From positions 1-64,000 of the forward strand of contig DWWU01000012.1 of the NCBI GenBank assembly GCA_019119555.1: a stretch of DNA of 64,000 nt, read 5' to 3'. This document shows, piece by piece, positions 52,141 to 61,300 of the stretch. The notes under the pieces are model-generated. The model made no database searches, was not told the DNA's origin, and was given only the letters and a program-made list of their open reading frames with translations. The DNA comes from Candidatus Fusicatenibacter intestinigallinarum (lineage in GTDB: Bacteria; Bacillota; Clostridia; Lachnospirales; Lachnospiraceae). Numbering within the stretch: position 1 is the first letter of the stretch; each line of letters begins with the position of its first letter. The translations under genes were made by a program, and so were the position numbers.

Positions 52141-52725
52141 TCAGAGAAGTTCTCCGTTTTCTTTGCAGTACAGATAATCCCGCTCAAACTGCGGACGTGC
52201 AACGAAGTTAAACGAGATATCGGTAATCTTTCCCTGATCATCTCTGTCGATTCCGAAAAATACAACCGTTGCATCCTCTGCCGCACTCAGGCTTGTATCG
52301 GTAACCGCACGAAAATAACGGTCCGGCGTCTCCGGGTGAAGAGTAAGTTTTCCTGTATCAATCAGAAACTGTATTTCTTCCCCCATATCATCGCCAGCCT
52401 GCCAGATTCCACGGGGTCTGCTGATCTGTTCATACTCGTCGCCGCTCAGATGCAGATGATTTTCCTGGAAAAACTTTCTGTCATTGGGGTAAGGATAATG
52501 CTTCCCATCCAGCGTATCTATCTTAAAATAATCTCCGGGCTGCGCCGTCTGGCCCTGGCCGTCCTTTGCCTCCAGGCTGAACAGTTCATAATGTCCATCC
52601 GCATGTTTTCGGATCGCACCCTCCTGAATCAGCTGCCGTTCCATTTCGCTGTTTTCCCCAAGGCAATACGCTTTGACGATTTTTCTCCCGCCGTTCGTTT
52701 TGTTCGCTTTTACTGCATATCTCAT
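52141..52725 (-). CDS. Hypothetical 194-residue protein
   Basis: I recognise no family. The protein is soluble, acidic in its centre and rich in predicted beta structure (PGDYFKIDTLDGKHYPYPND, VVFFGIDRDDQGKITDISF). The ATG at 52725 follows GGAAGGAGCATACGGAAA. A TATAAT-like hexamer at 52862-52867 (minus strand) could give it an own promoter, with an about 130-nt leader holding a CCGGGGAAAAGCCCGG hairpin. It lies behind the AAA+ gene on the same strand; whether it belongs to that system is unclear. Confidence 0.6.
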   Translation of the reverse strand: MRYAVKANKTNGGRKIVKAYCLGENSEMERQLIQEGAIRKHADGHYELFSLEAKDGQGQTAQPGDYFKIDTLDGKHYPYPNDRKFFQENHLHLSGDEYEQISRPRGIWQAGDDMGEEIQFLIDTGKLTLHPETPDRYFRAVTDTSLSAAEDATVVFFGIDRDDQGKITDISFNFVARPQFERDYLYCKENGELL

Positions 52726-52962
52726 TTTCCGTATGCTCCTTCCAATATTTTTCTTTCTTACTATAGTCGCGGCTCCTCATTGTTCGCCTCCGGCTCCGGT
52801 TTGCCAGGTGGACCGAACTGGTATAAGCCGGGCTTTTCCCCGGATGGATTGCGTGTTCACATTATACCATGAATCTCATTTGCTTAAAACAGGAATCCCA
52901 TAAATCTGAAACGCGGTGTTATAGTTCCGCCAGGTCCTTGGATTCACTACACAGATGTTCTG

Positions 52963-54294
52963 TCACTCCGGGACCATTTCGATCTGAATGTTCTCCACAT
53001 CTCCGTTCAGGTTGACCCGTCTGCCTTTATAGCGCTCCGGATTGCGCTCATATACGGTGGCATTGAGCAGCGCTTCACGAACGGCATCCCTGACCCCGCG
53101 GGCGCCGTAATTACTGTGCTGCTTTTTCAGCTGAACCATCAGCTTTTCATCCATGTGGTTCAGAGTCATGTCATAATTATCCAGCTCTTCTGTCACAAAT
53201 TTTAAGATAATGTCTGTAAGCCCGTCTCCCGAAAATGGCTGGAAGGCAAGACAGTTTGTAATTTTCCCTGCAATCTCAGGATGGCCGCAGGCTCTGGAGA
53301 GCGCATCCCGGCAGATTTCTTTTTTCCGGAAGGACGACGCTGCGTTATACTCCTTCATATTGATCGGAAGGTTGCTGGTGATCACAAAAATCACATGACT
53401 CAAATCAATGGACGGTGAATTATCCGCCAGATGTACCACTCCTGTGCTGAACGCCTCCATCAGACCTGTCCAGATTCGGTCGGTGGCTTTTTCAATCTCG
53501 TCAAGCAGATACACCTGATACGGATTTTTCCGTATCGGTTCAAAGATTGTAGGATCCTTGTATCCCACATAGGAGGGCGGCGCTCCGAAAAAGCGGTTCA
53601 CGGAATGCTCTCCCACAAATTCATTCAATGCAATCTGCTGCAGCCCATAGGTGACATGGGTCAGCTTCGTCAATGCCTCCGGCAGTTTCCGTCCTGTCTC
53701 TGTCTTTCCGACTCCGGTGGGACCAAACAGAAGAATCACAGTGACTTCCGGCTTTTTCCGTCTGAGGCTGCCTGCAATCAGCTCGCTGATCCGGGTGATC
53801 GCTTCATCCTGCCCGTAAATATCTTTTTTCAGTTCCTCCGCCAGCTCATCCGGCCAGACGATCCGCTTTTCTTCCTGTTCTTCCAGTCTGCGCACCTTTT
53901 CCCGATCCACCATCTCATGTCTTCCTGCCGTTTTTCTCTGTGTATTCCGGCTGCTGTCGGACAGATTTCCAGGCAGTCTGCGGAGCGGTTCTTCCACCAT
54001 ATAATTCCATATTTTTCCGCTGCCTGAAAGCTGAAGCTCACCTCCCTTTGTTTCCGGCCGGTAAGTCAGCAGCAGGTCTGCCTGCCGCAGATTCTCCGGC
54101 CATACAACTGTGCCGATTTTTTTTACGGTCCGCGCGGAAAAATCCTGATGATAAATGGAAATGCGGTTTACTCCGGAGACACCGCGAATCACTTTTTTCA
54201 CTTCGCCTGTCCCGTCCATCCGTATCACCGGGATAATTTTTTCGGCGTTTCCGTTCAGACCGACCGCTATCCACTCACGACTTAAATCCCTCAT
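52963..54294 (-). CDS. Single-ring ClpB/ClpA-like AAA+ ATPase
   Basis: This 443-residue protein has an N-terminal region of about 150 residues that I do not recognise. One AAA+ module of the ClpA/ClpB second-ring type follows (Walker A GPTGVGKTETG, pore loop APPSYVGYKDP with the aromatic Tyr, Walker B VYLLDEIEKA, sensor 1 VITSN, sensor 2 GARGVRD). A single threading ring suggests protein unfolding or remodelling. I see no ClpP-docking loop, but did not expect to prove its absence. It is the last gene of the E2-JAB-E1-YARHG operon, with AGGAGGAGCC before the ATG, 10 nt after the YARHG gene. Confidence 0.85.
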   Translation of the reverse strand: MRDLSREWIAVGLNGNAEKIIPVIRMDGTGEVKKVIRGVSGVNRISIYHQDFSARTVKKIGTVVWPENLRQADLLLTYRPETKGGELQLSGSGKIWNYMVEEPLRRLPGNLSDSSRNTQRKTAGRHEMVDREKVRRLEEQEEKRIVWPDELAEELKKDIYGQDEAITRISELIAGSLRRKKPEVTVILLFGPTGVGKTETGRKLPEALTKLTHVTYGLQQIALNEFVGEHSVNRFFGAPPSYVGYKDPTIFEPIRKNPYQVYLLDEIEKATDRIWTGLMEAFSTGVVHLADNSPSIDLSHVIFVITSNLPINMKEYNAASSFRKKEICRDALSRACGHPEIAGKITNCLAFQPFSGDGLTDIILKFVTEELDNYDMTLNHMDEKLMVQLKKQHSNYGARGVRDAVREALLNATVYERNPERYKGRRVNLNGDVENIQIEMVPE

Positions 54295-54304
54295 ATGGCT
54301 CCTC

Positions 54305-54991
54305 CTACAAATAAGTGCTTAACAGCTCAACATTTGCTTTCTCATACTCGTTAAATTCACTCACGATCTGTTCATCCGACTTTCCTTCCACAGGCTCATA
54401 CCAGCTCTGCGCGCCAAAGTATTCCGCATTTGTCCGGGACTGAAAAACTCTTCCGTGTCTTGCGTAAATCTCGTTGATTCTCAGCTGGATTTCATCGTGG
54501 GAATAATTTTCCACCTCAGACGCATCCAGATACCTCACGTCGCTCTCCGGCAGAAGATATCCGGATTTCTCCGCGGCTTCTTCCGCGCTCACATTGGATG
54601 TATCGCTGTTTTCCGGAGAAACTTCTGCGGAATCTCCGTTTCCAAACACCGCTTGCATATAGCTGGAAATCGTCTGCTCCTCAGCAGAGATATGACTCCG
54701 GTTATAGACAAACGCCCCGATAACCGACAGAATCACCGCCGCTGCCAGGATCCAGCCCCACGGAATTCTCCGGCTCCGCCGTCTGGCAGGCGCAGCATTC
54801 CGGACGGTACCACGGCTATTCTGCGACGCGGCCATACTTCCGGACCGGACCGCCGTGCCGCGGGAGACTGAACGGTTCTCGGTTCTGTTCATACGGCGGT
54901 CCGCCTCCTGCTGGGATACATTGTCCACCGTAAGTCTTCCGGTTTGATCGTCTCTGTAATATCGTTTTCCGTTAATCAGACAGTATCCCAT
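54305..54991 (-). CDS. Membrane-anchored YARHG-domain protein
   Basis: This 228-residue protein has a short N-terminal segment starting GYCLINGKRYYRD, a basic Ser/Arg-rich linker and one membrane helix (about residues 76-97, preceded by RRRSRR). An acidic linker and the C-terminal YARHG domain (INEIYARHGRVFQS, about 172-185) follow. The basic side should face the cytoplasm and the YARHG domain the outside. YARHG domains are found in extracellular parts of bacterial membrane proteins, with unknown function. In this operon it could tether the E1/JAB/AAA machinery to the membrane. Confidence 0.8.
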   Translation of the reverse strand: MGYCLINGKRYYRDDQTGRLTVDNVSQQEADRRMNRTENRSVSRGTAVRSGSMAASQNSRGTVRNAAPARRRSRRIPWGWILAAAVILSVIGAFVYNRSHISAEEQTISSYMQAVFGNGDSAEVSPENSDTSNVSAEEAAEKSGYLLPESDVRYLDASEVENYSHDEIQLRINEIYARHGRVFQSRTNAEYFGAQSWYEPVEGKSDEQIVSEFNEYEKANVELLSTYL

Positions 54992-55003
54992 TTCTTTTCC
55001 TCC

Positions 55004-56236
55004 TTACGTTCCGCAGTAGCTGCAGGCCGGATTTTTTTCTGCCGGTCCGGTTTTCCACTCCAGCGGACGCGGTCCCTGACCTTTGTTTCCTGTCTCAAAA
55101 AGCCGCATATACGGATTCACTTCCCTGTCGACCGGATCATTCACCAGAATTGTACACTGTTTGACATACGGCAGAAGTTTTGGCATATATCCCGGTTCCC
55201 CTTCCATCAGAAGGTCAATTGCGAGCTTCGTCTGGAAGATTGCCGTCTGCTCGATATCCAGAGACATTCCCGGCTGGAAATGCAGCTTTTCCAGTTCCGA
55301 TTCCGTCGCGTAAAATGCTCTTCTCACCGCCTGATTGGTGTAATCCACTCCATGGTCCTCCCCATACGTGCAGGTGTAGCATGGCATACCACAGTCCGGC
55401 TTATAGTAAAAAATCTCACCGGTCGAAGCACGCGGACCGCAGCCGGCGTCAACCATGGGAATATGATACCGATCCGCCAGTTCATTGCATACATAACCGG
55501 CATGGCGGTTATCCGAACAGCACAGCAGAATGGAGTTCTTCCACAAAACGTTCTCAAATTCCTGCGGATCCACATGCTGAATCTTATCCCGGAAAATATA
55601 TACCTGGCAGGCAGGATTGATATCTGCAATCCGCTCCGCCACAGCATCCACTTTATATTTCCCCACATCGTGAATTCCACAGGGATGGCGGCAGATATTA
55701 TGGTAAGCCAGCCGGTCGTCATCCGCGAGAACCAGCGAACCGATTCCCGCCTTCGCAAATTCCAGAGCGACAAACGCGCCTCCCGATCCGACTCCCGCGA
55801 TGACTGCCTGTCTGCTGCTCATCTGATCATATTCAAGAATCCCCTGATTTCTTGAAAATACCTCTTTTTTCAGCTGATAATACTCCACCTGTACCGGCGC
55901 CTCAGAATGCAGAACCTCCGCATGTGCCGTCCCGTCCTCCCAGGTCACAGCCACAAAAGCCTCATTTCCGGAGCCGGTATCCTTCTCCGGCTGCGCGCCG
56001 GATTTCCATGCCTGTCCGATGACTTTGCAGTCCTTTCGGATTCTCATCAACTGTTCAAGCACCACATGAAAGGTTTTCGTGTTCTCAATATAATAGCCCA
56101 TCAGCGGACCCTCATATGCCTTCTTCCGGTACTCCTCCGGAAGCAGTACCGTATACGGTCTGCTCGCCTCCAGCAGTGCCGCTAAATCCGCCTGTTCTTC
56201 TTCCGTCATCTGAAACAATTCCTGTGTACTCTCCAT
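55004..56236 (-). CDS. E1/ThiF-like ubiquitin-activating-type enzyme
   Basis: This 410-residue protein has an N-terminal domain of about 140 residues without a family I recognise, then an E1-type Rossmann fold. It shows GVGSGG (148-153), ADDDRL (171-176), the adenylation residues N180, R183 and K193, and zinc-ligand pairs CGMPCYTC and the C-terminal CSYC. E1 proteins adenylate the C-terminus of a ubiquitin-like or sulfur-carrier protein. Cys residues near ILLCCSDN could form the thioester. The start at 56236 has a strong GGAGGGAGAAGATC site and lies 125 nt inside the end of the JAB gene. Confidence 0.85.
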   Translation of the reverse strand: MESTQELFQMTEEEQADLAALLEASRPYTVLLPEEYRKKAYEGPLMGYYIENTKTFHVVLEQLMRIRKDCKVIGQAWKSGAQPEKDTGSGNEAFVAVTWEDGTAHAEVLHSEAPVQVEYYQLKKEVFSRNQGILEYDQMSSRQAVIAGVGSGGAFVALEFAKAGIGSLVLADDDRLAYHNICRHPCGIHDVGKYKVDAVAERIADINPACQVYIFRDKIQHVDPQEFENVLWKNSILLCCSDNRHAGYVCNELADRYHIPMVDAGCGPRASTGEIFYYKPDCGMPCYTCTYGEDHGVDYTNQAVRRAFYATESELEKLHFQPGMSLDIEQTAIFQTKLAIDLLMEGEPGYMPKLLPYVKQCTILVNDPVDREVNPYMRLFETGNKGQGPRPLEWKTGPAEKNPACSYCGT

Positions 56237-57311
56237 GATCTTCTCCCTCCATTTCCAGAAGTCTTCTCAGATCTCCTTCCTGATACTCTTTGTCTTCCTC
56301 AAGCAGATACAACCGACGATCGACAGCAGCGAAAAAAACAGAACGTATCTTTCCGTCTTTTTCAGGCGCCGACACAGACAGGAGATTCTTTCCCGCCTTC
56401 GCCACATACAGATCGGTGAAATAGCTGAGCGCTCCCATCTCCTCTGTCAGTGCTCCATTCAGCGCGGTCATTTCGGAGACTGACAGATCCGCATCCTCTG
56501 TCTGAAACCTTTCATGGCCCTGTCCATTCCGGACACGAATGGTAAGATCTCTCAGACGGCGCTCCAGTTCGGTCTTCCGGCCGGTTTCCTCCTGTCCCGG
56601 AAATTCCGTTCTCTGAAACAACAGATCTGTCTTCCCGGAGGAAACTCTTCCCATGCTCTCCCGAAGCTCCACAAGACGCGTCAGGCCTGCTACCTTCTTT
56701 TTCGGCATGGCTTCTCTTACCGCGCGGTTGTCTACCGTATAGGGAACCTCCGTCTCGTTTCCCGCCTCATCAATATACCAGAACTGCATATGAAACTTTG
56801 GATCCACCCAGATCAGTCCGTTTACCACTCCGCCGAACTGACGGGACAGGGATCGGTTGGCCGGCCCGTCGCCGGAACTGAAACGTCTGCAGCCCGGCGG
56901 ATGTTTATGTATCTGTGAAACAGTCATACGGCCTGCAGGAATCTCATAATATTCGGAAAGCCTCGTACACAGATGATCTGCATACTCATGATCCTTTTCA
57001 CACATCGCCGCCTGATAAGTGGCATGAATTCCGCTGTCTGACACCAGATCAAAATAAAAGGCATTTCCTTCCCTGAGTCCCGCCATCTGGACAATACACT
57101 CCAGATTGGGGTGCCGGTAAGCCTCCAGAAGAATTCCCCGCATGGTATCTGAGGTCAAATAGACGTGATACTCCGGTTTTTCCTCTTCTGCCATCCTGTC
57201 CTGCTCTTTGTGAGCAGACAGCTGCTTCCCGGAATCGGGTACCTCCGCCTGTTCGGACAGGGATTCCTTCTTTTTATAATTACTCAGAAGTCTGCCGATC
57301 CATGTTTTCAT
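56112..57311 (-). CDS. JAMM/JAB-family metalloprotease
   Basis: This 399-residue protein has an N-terminal tail, then a JAB domain at about 46-200. The complete JAMM zinc signature is visible: Glu71 (NLECIV), H135-x-H137-P (SQIHKHPPG), Ser145 and Asp148. JAMM enzymes remove or process ubiquitin-like proteins. A second, unrecognised domain follows (about 230-350). The last about 40 residues are Gly-rich and are read out of frame over the E1 gene, so the original stop may have been lost. ATG follows AGGAGGAGACA. Confidence 0.85.
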   Translation of the reverse strand: MKTWIGRLLSNYKKKESLSEQAEVPDSGKQLSAHKEQDRMAEEEKPEYHVYLTSDTMRGILLEAYRHPNLECIVQMAGLREGNAFYFDLVSDSGIHATYQAAMCEKDHEYADHLCTRLSEYYEIPAGRMTVSQIHKHPPGCRRFSSGDGPANRSLSRQFGGVVNGLIWVDPKFHMQFWYIDEAGNETEVPYTVDNRAVREAMPKKKVAGLTRLVELRESMGRVSSGKTDLLFQRTEFPGQEETGRKTELERRLRDLTIRVRNGQGHERFQTEDADLSVSEMTALNGALTEEMGALSYFTDLYVAKAGKNLLSVSAPEKDGKIRSVFFAAVDRRLYLLEEDKEYQEGDLRRLLEMEGEDHGEYTGIVSDDGRRTGGFSGTAGGEQTVYGTASGGVPEEGI

Positions 57312-57380
57312 TGTCTCCTCCTTCCTGACGCACTTGCTGATGTTCTCAGGACAGACCGGGAGGTTTTCTTCGCCTCTTTA
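57312..57380 (-). repeat. Intergenic linker repeat, copy 2
   Basis: In minus-strand sense TAAAGAGG...GACAGA (inexact)...TGCGTCAGGAAGGAGG, matching the linker between the two sugar permease genes at 8209-8281. It joins the E2-like stop to the JAB ribosome binding site. Confidence 0.5.
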
Positions 57381-57881
57381 TCTGTCAATATCCACCCCGG
57401 TGCGTTCCCAGATGCTGTAGACCTCCAGCCAGCGTAGTACACGTGTCATCGCCTTGTATCCGTTGACTTCCTCACTGTTGGCAGTACGCACCTGGCAGAT
57501 ATAGGGCAGTCCCATGGAAGCATCCGGAATCAGATGGTGAAATCCCGGTTTGAGTTTCGTCAGCGGATACACTTTGATGCTTCCGCCAAACAGCCCGTCT
57601 GCTCCCCGGCCCGGATGATCGTGCTCATAGACGATATGAAACTTGAAGGTTCTCCACGGAACATCCGGAGCCGCCTTGAACGGAATCGCCACATCCGTGA
57701 CAAACCGTCTTTTATTATCAAAAGAAAATGCCAGTTTCAGATTCGGATGGTTATATTCTTTCATAAACTGAAAGTAACAGTTTCTCTCAAATTGATACAG
57801 CGCCCCGTTTTCCTTTTGATACCAGTATTCCATACAACTCTCACCGGAACATGTCCGAAGGCACCGGACGCCTTCGGACAT
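57378..57881 (-). CDS. E2/UBC-like conjugating protein
   Basis: This 167-residue protein (151 if translation starts at the ATG at 57833) follows the UBC fold outline. Helix 1 (FERNCYFQFMKEYNHPN) is followed by strands (LKLAFSFD, TFKFHIVYEHDHP), a Pro/His segment (KPGFHHLIPDASMGLP) and YICQVRT, placing Cys129 at the position of the E2 active cysteine. C-terminal helices follow. Its position before JAB and E1 supports the call. The upstream start has the stronger AAAGGAG site but lies in a hairpin (57850-57882). Confidence 0.7.
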   Translation of the reverse strand: MSEGVRCLRTCSGESCMEYWYQKENGALYQFERNCYFQFMKEYNHPNLKLAFSFDNKRRFVTDVAIPFKAAPDVPWRTFKFHIVYEHDHPGRGADGLFGGSIKVYPLTKLKPGFHHLIPDASMGLPYICQVRTANSEEVNGYKAMTRVLRWLEVYSIWERTGVDIDR

Positions 57882-57882
57882 G
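57850..57882 (-). promoter_or_regulatory. Hairpin over the E2-like start codon
   Basis: CATGTCCGAAGGC and GCCTTCGGACATG, 13-bp perfect arms around 7 nt, include the ATG at 57881 and encode MSEGVRCLRTC. In mRNA it would hide the first start codon, and the next ATG (57833) lies just beyond it. It may be an inserted repeat or a translational control. Confidence 0.55.
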
Positions 57883-57900
57883 CCCTTCTCCTTTCTTCAC

Positions 57901-58077
57901 TCAGATTGCATAGTTTTTTTCCGGCGCGGTATGGATCCCGGGATCCGATGTGTCATCGACCTGATCTGCCGGAACCACGGTTCCGTTCCGATACACAAAC
58001 GCATCGATATCTACATTTCCTTCCGCCAGCTCTTCCAGCTGTCCATAAAGCTTATAAGTTCCTGTTCTGATCATCAT
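57901..58077 (-). CDS. 58-residue protein at head of ubiquitin-like operon
   Basis: This short frame starts MMIRTGTYKLYGQLEEL behind a strong AGGAGGAATGT and ends ...PEKNYAI, 19 nt before the E2-like gene. It has two predicted strands and a helix (AFVYRNGTVV, LYGQLEELAEG). By position it could be the modifier acted on by E1 and E2. It is shorter than usual beta-grasp modifiers and lacks a C-terminal Gly-Gly, so an adaptor or a different peptide modifier is equally possible. No family is recognised. Confidence 0.6.
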   Translation of the reverse strand: MMIRTGTYKLYGQLEELAEGNVDIDAFVYRNGTVVPADQVDDTSDPGIHTAPEKNYAI

Positions 58078-58174
58078 ACATTCCTCCTGTTCTCTGTATG
58101 AACTTTGTCAACGGTAACGGTTCTGCTCCGAATTCTCCGGCAACCGTTCCGTTGATTGAACGGCTGCATCCTCT

Positions 58175-58202
58175 GTAACTGCTCCTCTGACTGAGCGGTT
58201 AC
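58175..58202. repeat. Diverged family 1-like palindrome
   Basis: GTAACTGCTC and GAGCGGTTAC, 28 bp overall as in family 1 but with altered arms. A second related hairpin (AACCGTTC...GAACGG) lies at about 58142-58163. The rest of 58078-58396 holds the helicase terminator and no gene. I found no convincing promoter for the operon. Confidence 0.5.
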
Positions 58203-58317
58203 CTCCTGTCACTTGCTTCCCCTCCTCTCCTTCGGTCTGTATCTATTATCGCACACGGCATAACTTTATTTTTTTACAGGAGCCGATGTGTCCGGACAGC
58301 GAAATTTTCCGAAAACA

Positions 58318-58377
58318 GAAAAAGACCGGAGGACAGCCTGTGTGTATCCATCACACACTTGCCCTTCGGTCTTTTCT
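58318..58377 (-). terminator. Terminator after TIR-helicase gene
   Basis: On the minus strand AGAAAAGACCG pairs with CGGTCTTTTTCT, with an inner GTGTGTG/CACACA stem, followed by a T-rich tract. It separates the helicase/TIR unit from the E2-JAB-E1 operon. Confidence 0.8.
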
Positions 58378-58396
58378 GATTCTTTTTGAATATGCG

Positions 58397-61300
58397 TTAT
58401 TTCTGTTCTCTCAGAGAGTTCCGGATCTCCTCAAGGATGCCGTCGATATCGTTGATATCCCAGGTATACTCGTCTCCTCCCGGATCCATGCTCGCCTGGG
58501 ATCTCGTGGTGAGATAAAGGTAGGAGGCCTTCCCTTCCTGATACCGCTCTTTCATCACCTGTATTTCCTCCTTGCAGATTTCATTGTGATAAGTCCACCA
58601 GTTGCTGAGTACCAGGAAAAACCTGCACTGCCGGTATCCGTCCATCGACTTTTTCTTGGCCTCAGGCTTTCTGAACTGCCCGGCTGCCGGCTTGAACTGA
58701 TCAAACATGACCCTGTGCTCGCCGTATTCTTCTCTGAGCGCTTCCGCGACTCTCTCCAGCTTTTCGATATCACTGTCGCAGCACTCTCTGGAATAATTTG
58801 CGTTCCGATACTGTTCTCCGGACACATTCACGTCCTCATAGTGGGAATAGGAAATACCGATCAGAAACCCGTCTTTCTCAAAGTTTCCGACGATATCACG
58901 GATCGCACTGACCGCGGTTTTCACATCCGGTGTGATTCTTCCGGGGATCTGATTGTTTTTCTCCCACCACTTCTCCCCGTAAGGATCCGCTTTTTCCGCC
59001 GCTCTGATCCACTGTTCATGCGCCTGCGCAGACTCAAAAAGCACAAAACAGTTGCTGTAGTTCTGCTGACCCATTTTATAGAGGAATTTCGTCAGGCTTC
59101 TGCTGCCGATCACATTCTCGCTGCTCAGGCAGATGATCGTCGGACAGTCTGTAAAATCGTTGTAATCCTTCGTCTCCAGCGCACATTCCAGCGCATATCC
59201 CCACGGAAGCACCTCGCAATTGCTGAGATCCTCGGTGTTGGTCAATGTGTTGATCAGTTTCGCCGAATCAAACCTGATCGTATCGTCAATGCTGCCGGAG
59301 TAAAGAAGCCGGAAACGCGGCCGGACTCCCTGGTCTTTCTCCTTCACAATATAATTCTGCAGCAGACCGGACGGACGGTTCTTCTCTATAGACACGCCAA
59401 ATACACCCTTCAGATCCGTCAGGATACTGAGCAGAGCTCTGTCGCAGCTTCCTCTCAGTGCAATCGCGTTGACAAGGAGCTCTGCGAAAATCGAGTTGGT
59501 CATTACCACATCCACATCCCCGGGATTCCATCCCTGTTCCTCCAGAAGTTTCCCGCCGTCGTTGGGAATAATCAGAATACGGGCTCTGGCCATCCCGCTG
59601 CCGGCCTCTCTCTTCAGGAACTCCCGGACCGCGGCGGCTTCTCCCGGATCGCCCGTCAGAACGCCCAGGAGGATATCGTCCTCCACAGACTCCCCATCAC
59701 GATTTGTCCTGCACTTTCCGGTCCATACCAGATACGGATCCGTTCCCCTGCGGTCAACCTGGGCGAAATCGCCGAAAATTTTTCTCTTATTCTTTCTGTG
59801 ACTCAGCAGATTCTGAAACGCAGTGAGCAGAGCATCCGCGTCATTCCCTTCCAGGTCCCACTCAAAGATCCGCTGAAGATTTGCCGAAAGCTCGGGGGAA
59901 AAGTCAGATCCGATATCGCTCTCGATCGCTTTCAACAGGATGTCGAACTGATTCGCGTGTCTGTAACGGGCATTATTGCGCTGGCACAGCAGATTTCGCT
60001 GCAGCAGAGTCATATACTTTACAATCACGCGATCCGGAAGGGTCATCAGAAGTTCCAGGGGCGTCTTGCCCATCTCGGCGCACAGCCTTCCGAATTCCAG
60101 AAGCCTAGAACGATCCAGACCATGCACATGTTTGTTGGCGAGCACCACAAGATCACGGCACATTCCATATTTCACTCTCGTCTGGAGAGCGTAAAACGCC
60201 GCAAGCGCCTGGCTGTCTGCCAGAACCATGCGGGAACCGGCGGCCGCCGTCACGAGACTTCTGTATATGGCGTCCAGGTGAAAGCTGATCACCTCGGCAA
60301 GGCGTTCCAGATCTCCATTGATTATCTTCAGAAAAGTATTGAACCCTGTCTCCTTTTTAATTTCGCCGATCGTCTTTCCCTGTGTCCAGTAATAAATGAG
60401 AATCGCCCGCATCGCGGCCTGCAGTTTCTCCGTCTGATCCACCGTATTGGTTCCCATGGCAACCGCCCGCAGCTCATTTGTGTTTTCGCAGTCCTTCCAC
60501 AACTGATGCTTATAGTTTCCTCTGTCATCCTTTTCCGAAAACATCTGATTCAGTTTTTTCTTCACTGTCGCGGTTGCCGTGTAAAGTCTGGACGCATTCA
60601 GCCCTACATTCTGAGGCATCATCAGGTTCGAGGACCGGGCAATCTCCGGATGCTGACACACATGATACAGGATTTCCAACAGGCAATAATCAGAATCTAT
60701 CATTTTCTCTGTGATTCCTGCAGGCATCCCTCCATTTTCCGACCCATGAAGGAAATAGCTGTAAATGCTCTCGCATGTTTCCATGGAAAGCGCATATGGC
60801 GCCATATCTTTACCGAAAGCGGATACCTTCAGCTGTAAAAGCGAAGGCTCTTCCGGATGGTATCCGGGAAGATTTCCTCTGCCTTTTTTCTTTTTTTTAA
60901 CAATATCCACCAGATAATTTTCGTACAGTTCATTCTGAATCTTGTCAATATCCACCTGTTTGCTGTCAAAAATTCTGGAAAGGCTCCGGTCATACAACTC
61001 CGTGAGATTCCGGATATCAAAGGCTTCTCCCCTGGTGCTGACCGCAAGCAGACCGAGGAAATAAGGGGCGCGCTCCGTCTCTTTGGCATCCTTCAGGGCC
61101 GAGGCAATCTCCACCGGCTCCTCGTCAAAGCTGCGCCAGAAAGTAGTCAGTTCTTTCTTTCTCACATACAGATACGTCTGCCCCGTCGTATTGCTCTGTC
61201 CCAGCCGACCGGCGCGTCCGATATAGTTTCTGTACTCCTGGCTGGTAAGCTCCACCTTGTCTCCTTTTCTTTTCGGCACCCGGCAGTCCATCATAATCAT

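Noticed and set aside
52586-52780. 64-codon frame starting MRSRDYSKKEKYWKEH upstream of the 194-residue gene
   Set aside because: Overlaps the better-supported gene in another frame, has a poor start context and turns into sequence without protein character.
52963-54294. AAA+ gene as full ClpB or ClpC chaperone
   Set aside because: Only one AAA+ ring is present and the N-terminal region differs from Clp N-domains.
57378-57881. E2-like and JAB genes as part of a CBASS operon
   Set aside because: No cGAS/DncV-like nucleotidyltransferase or Cap2-type E2-E1 fusion is present; E1 and E2 are separate genes.
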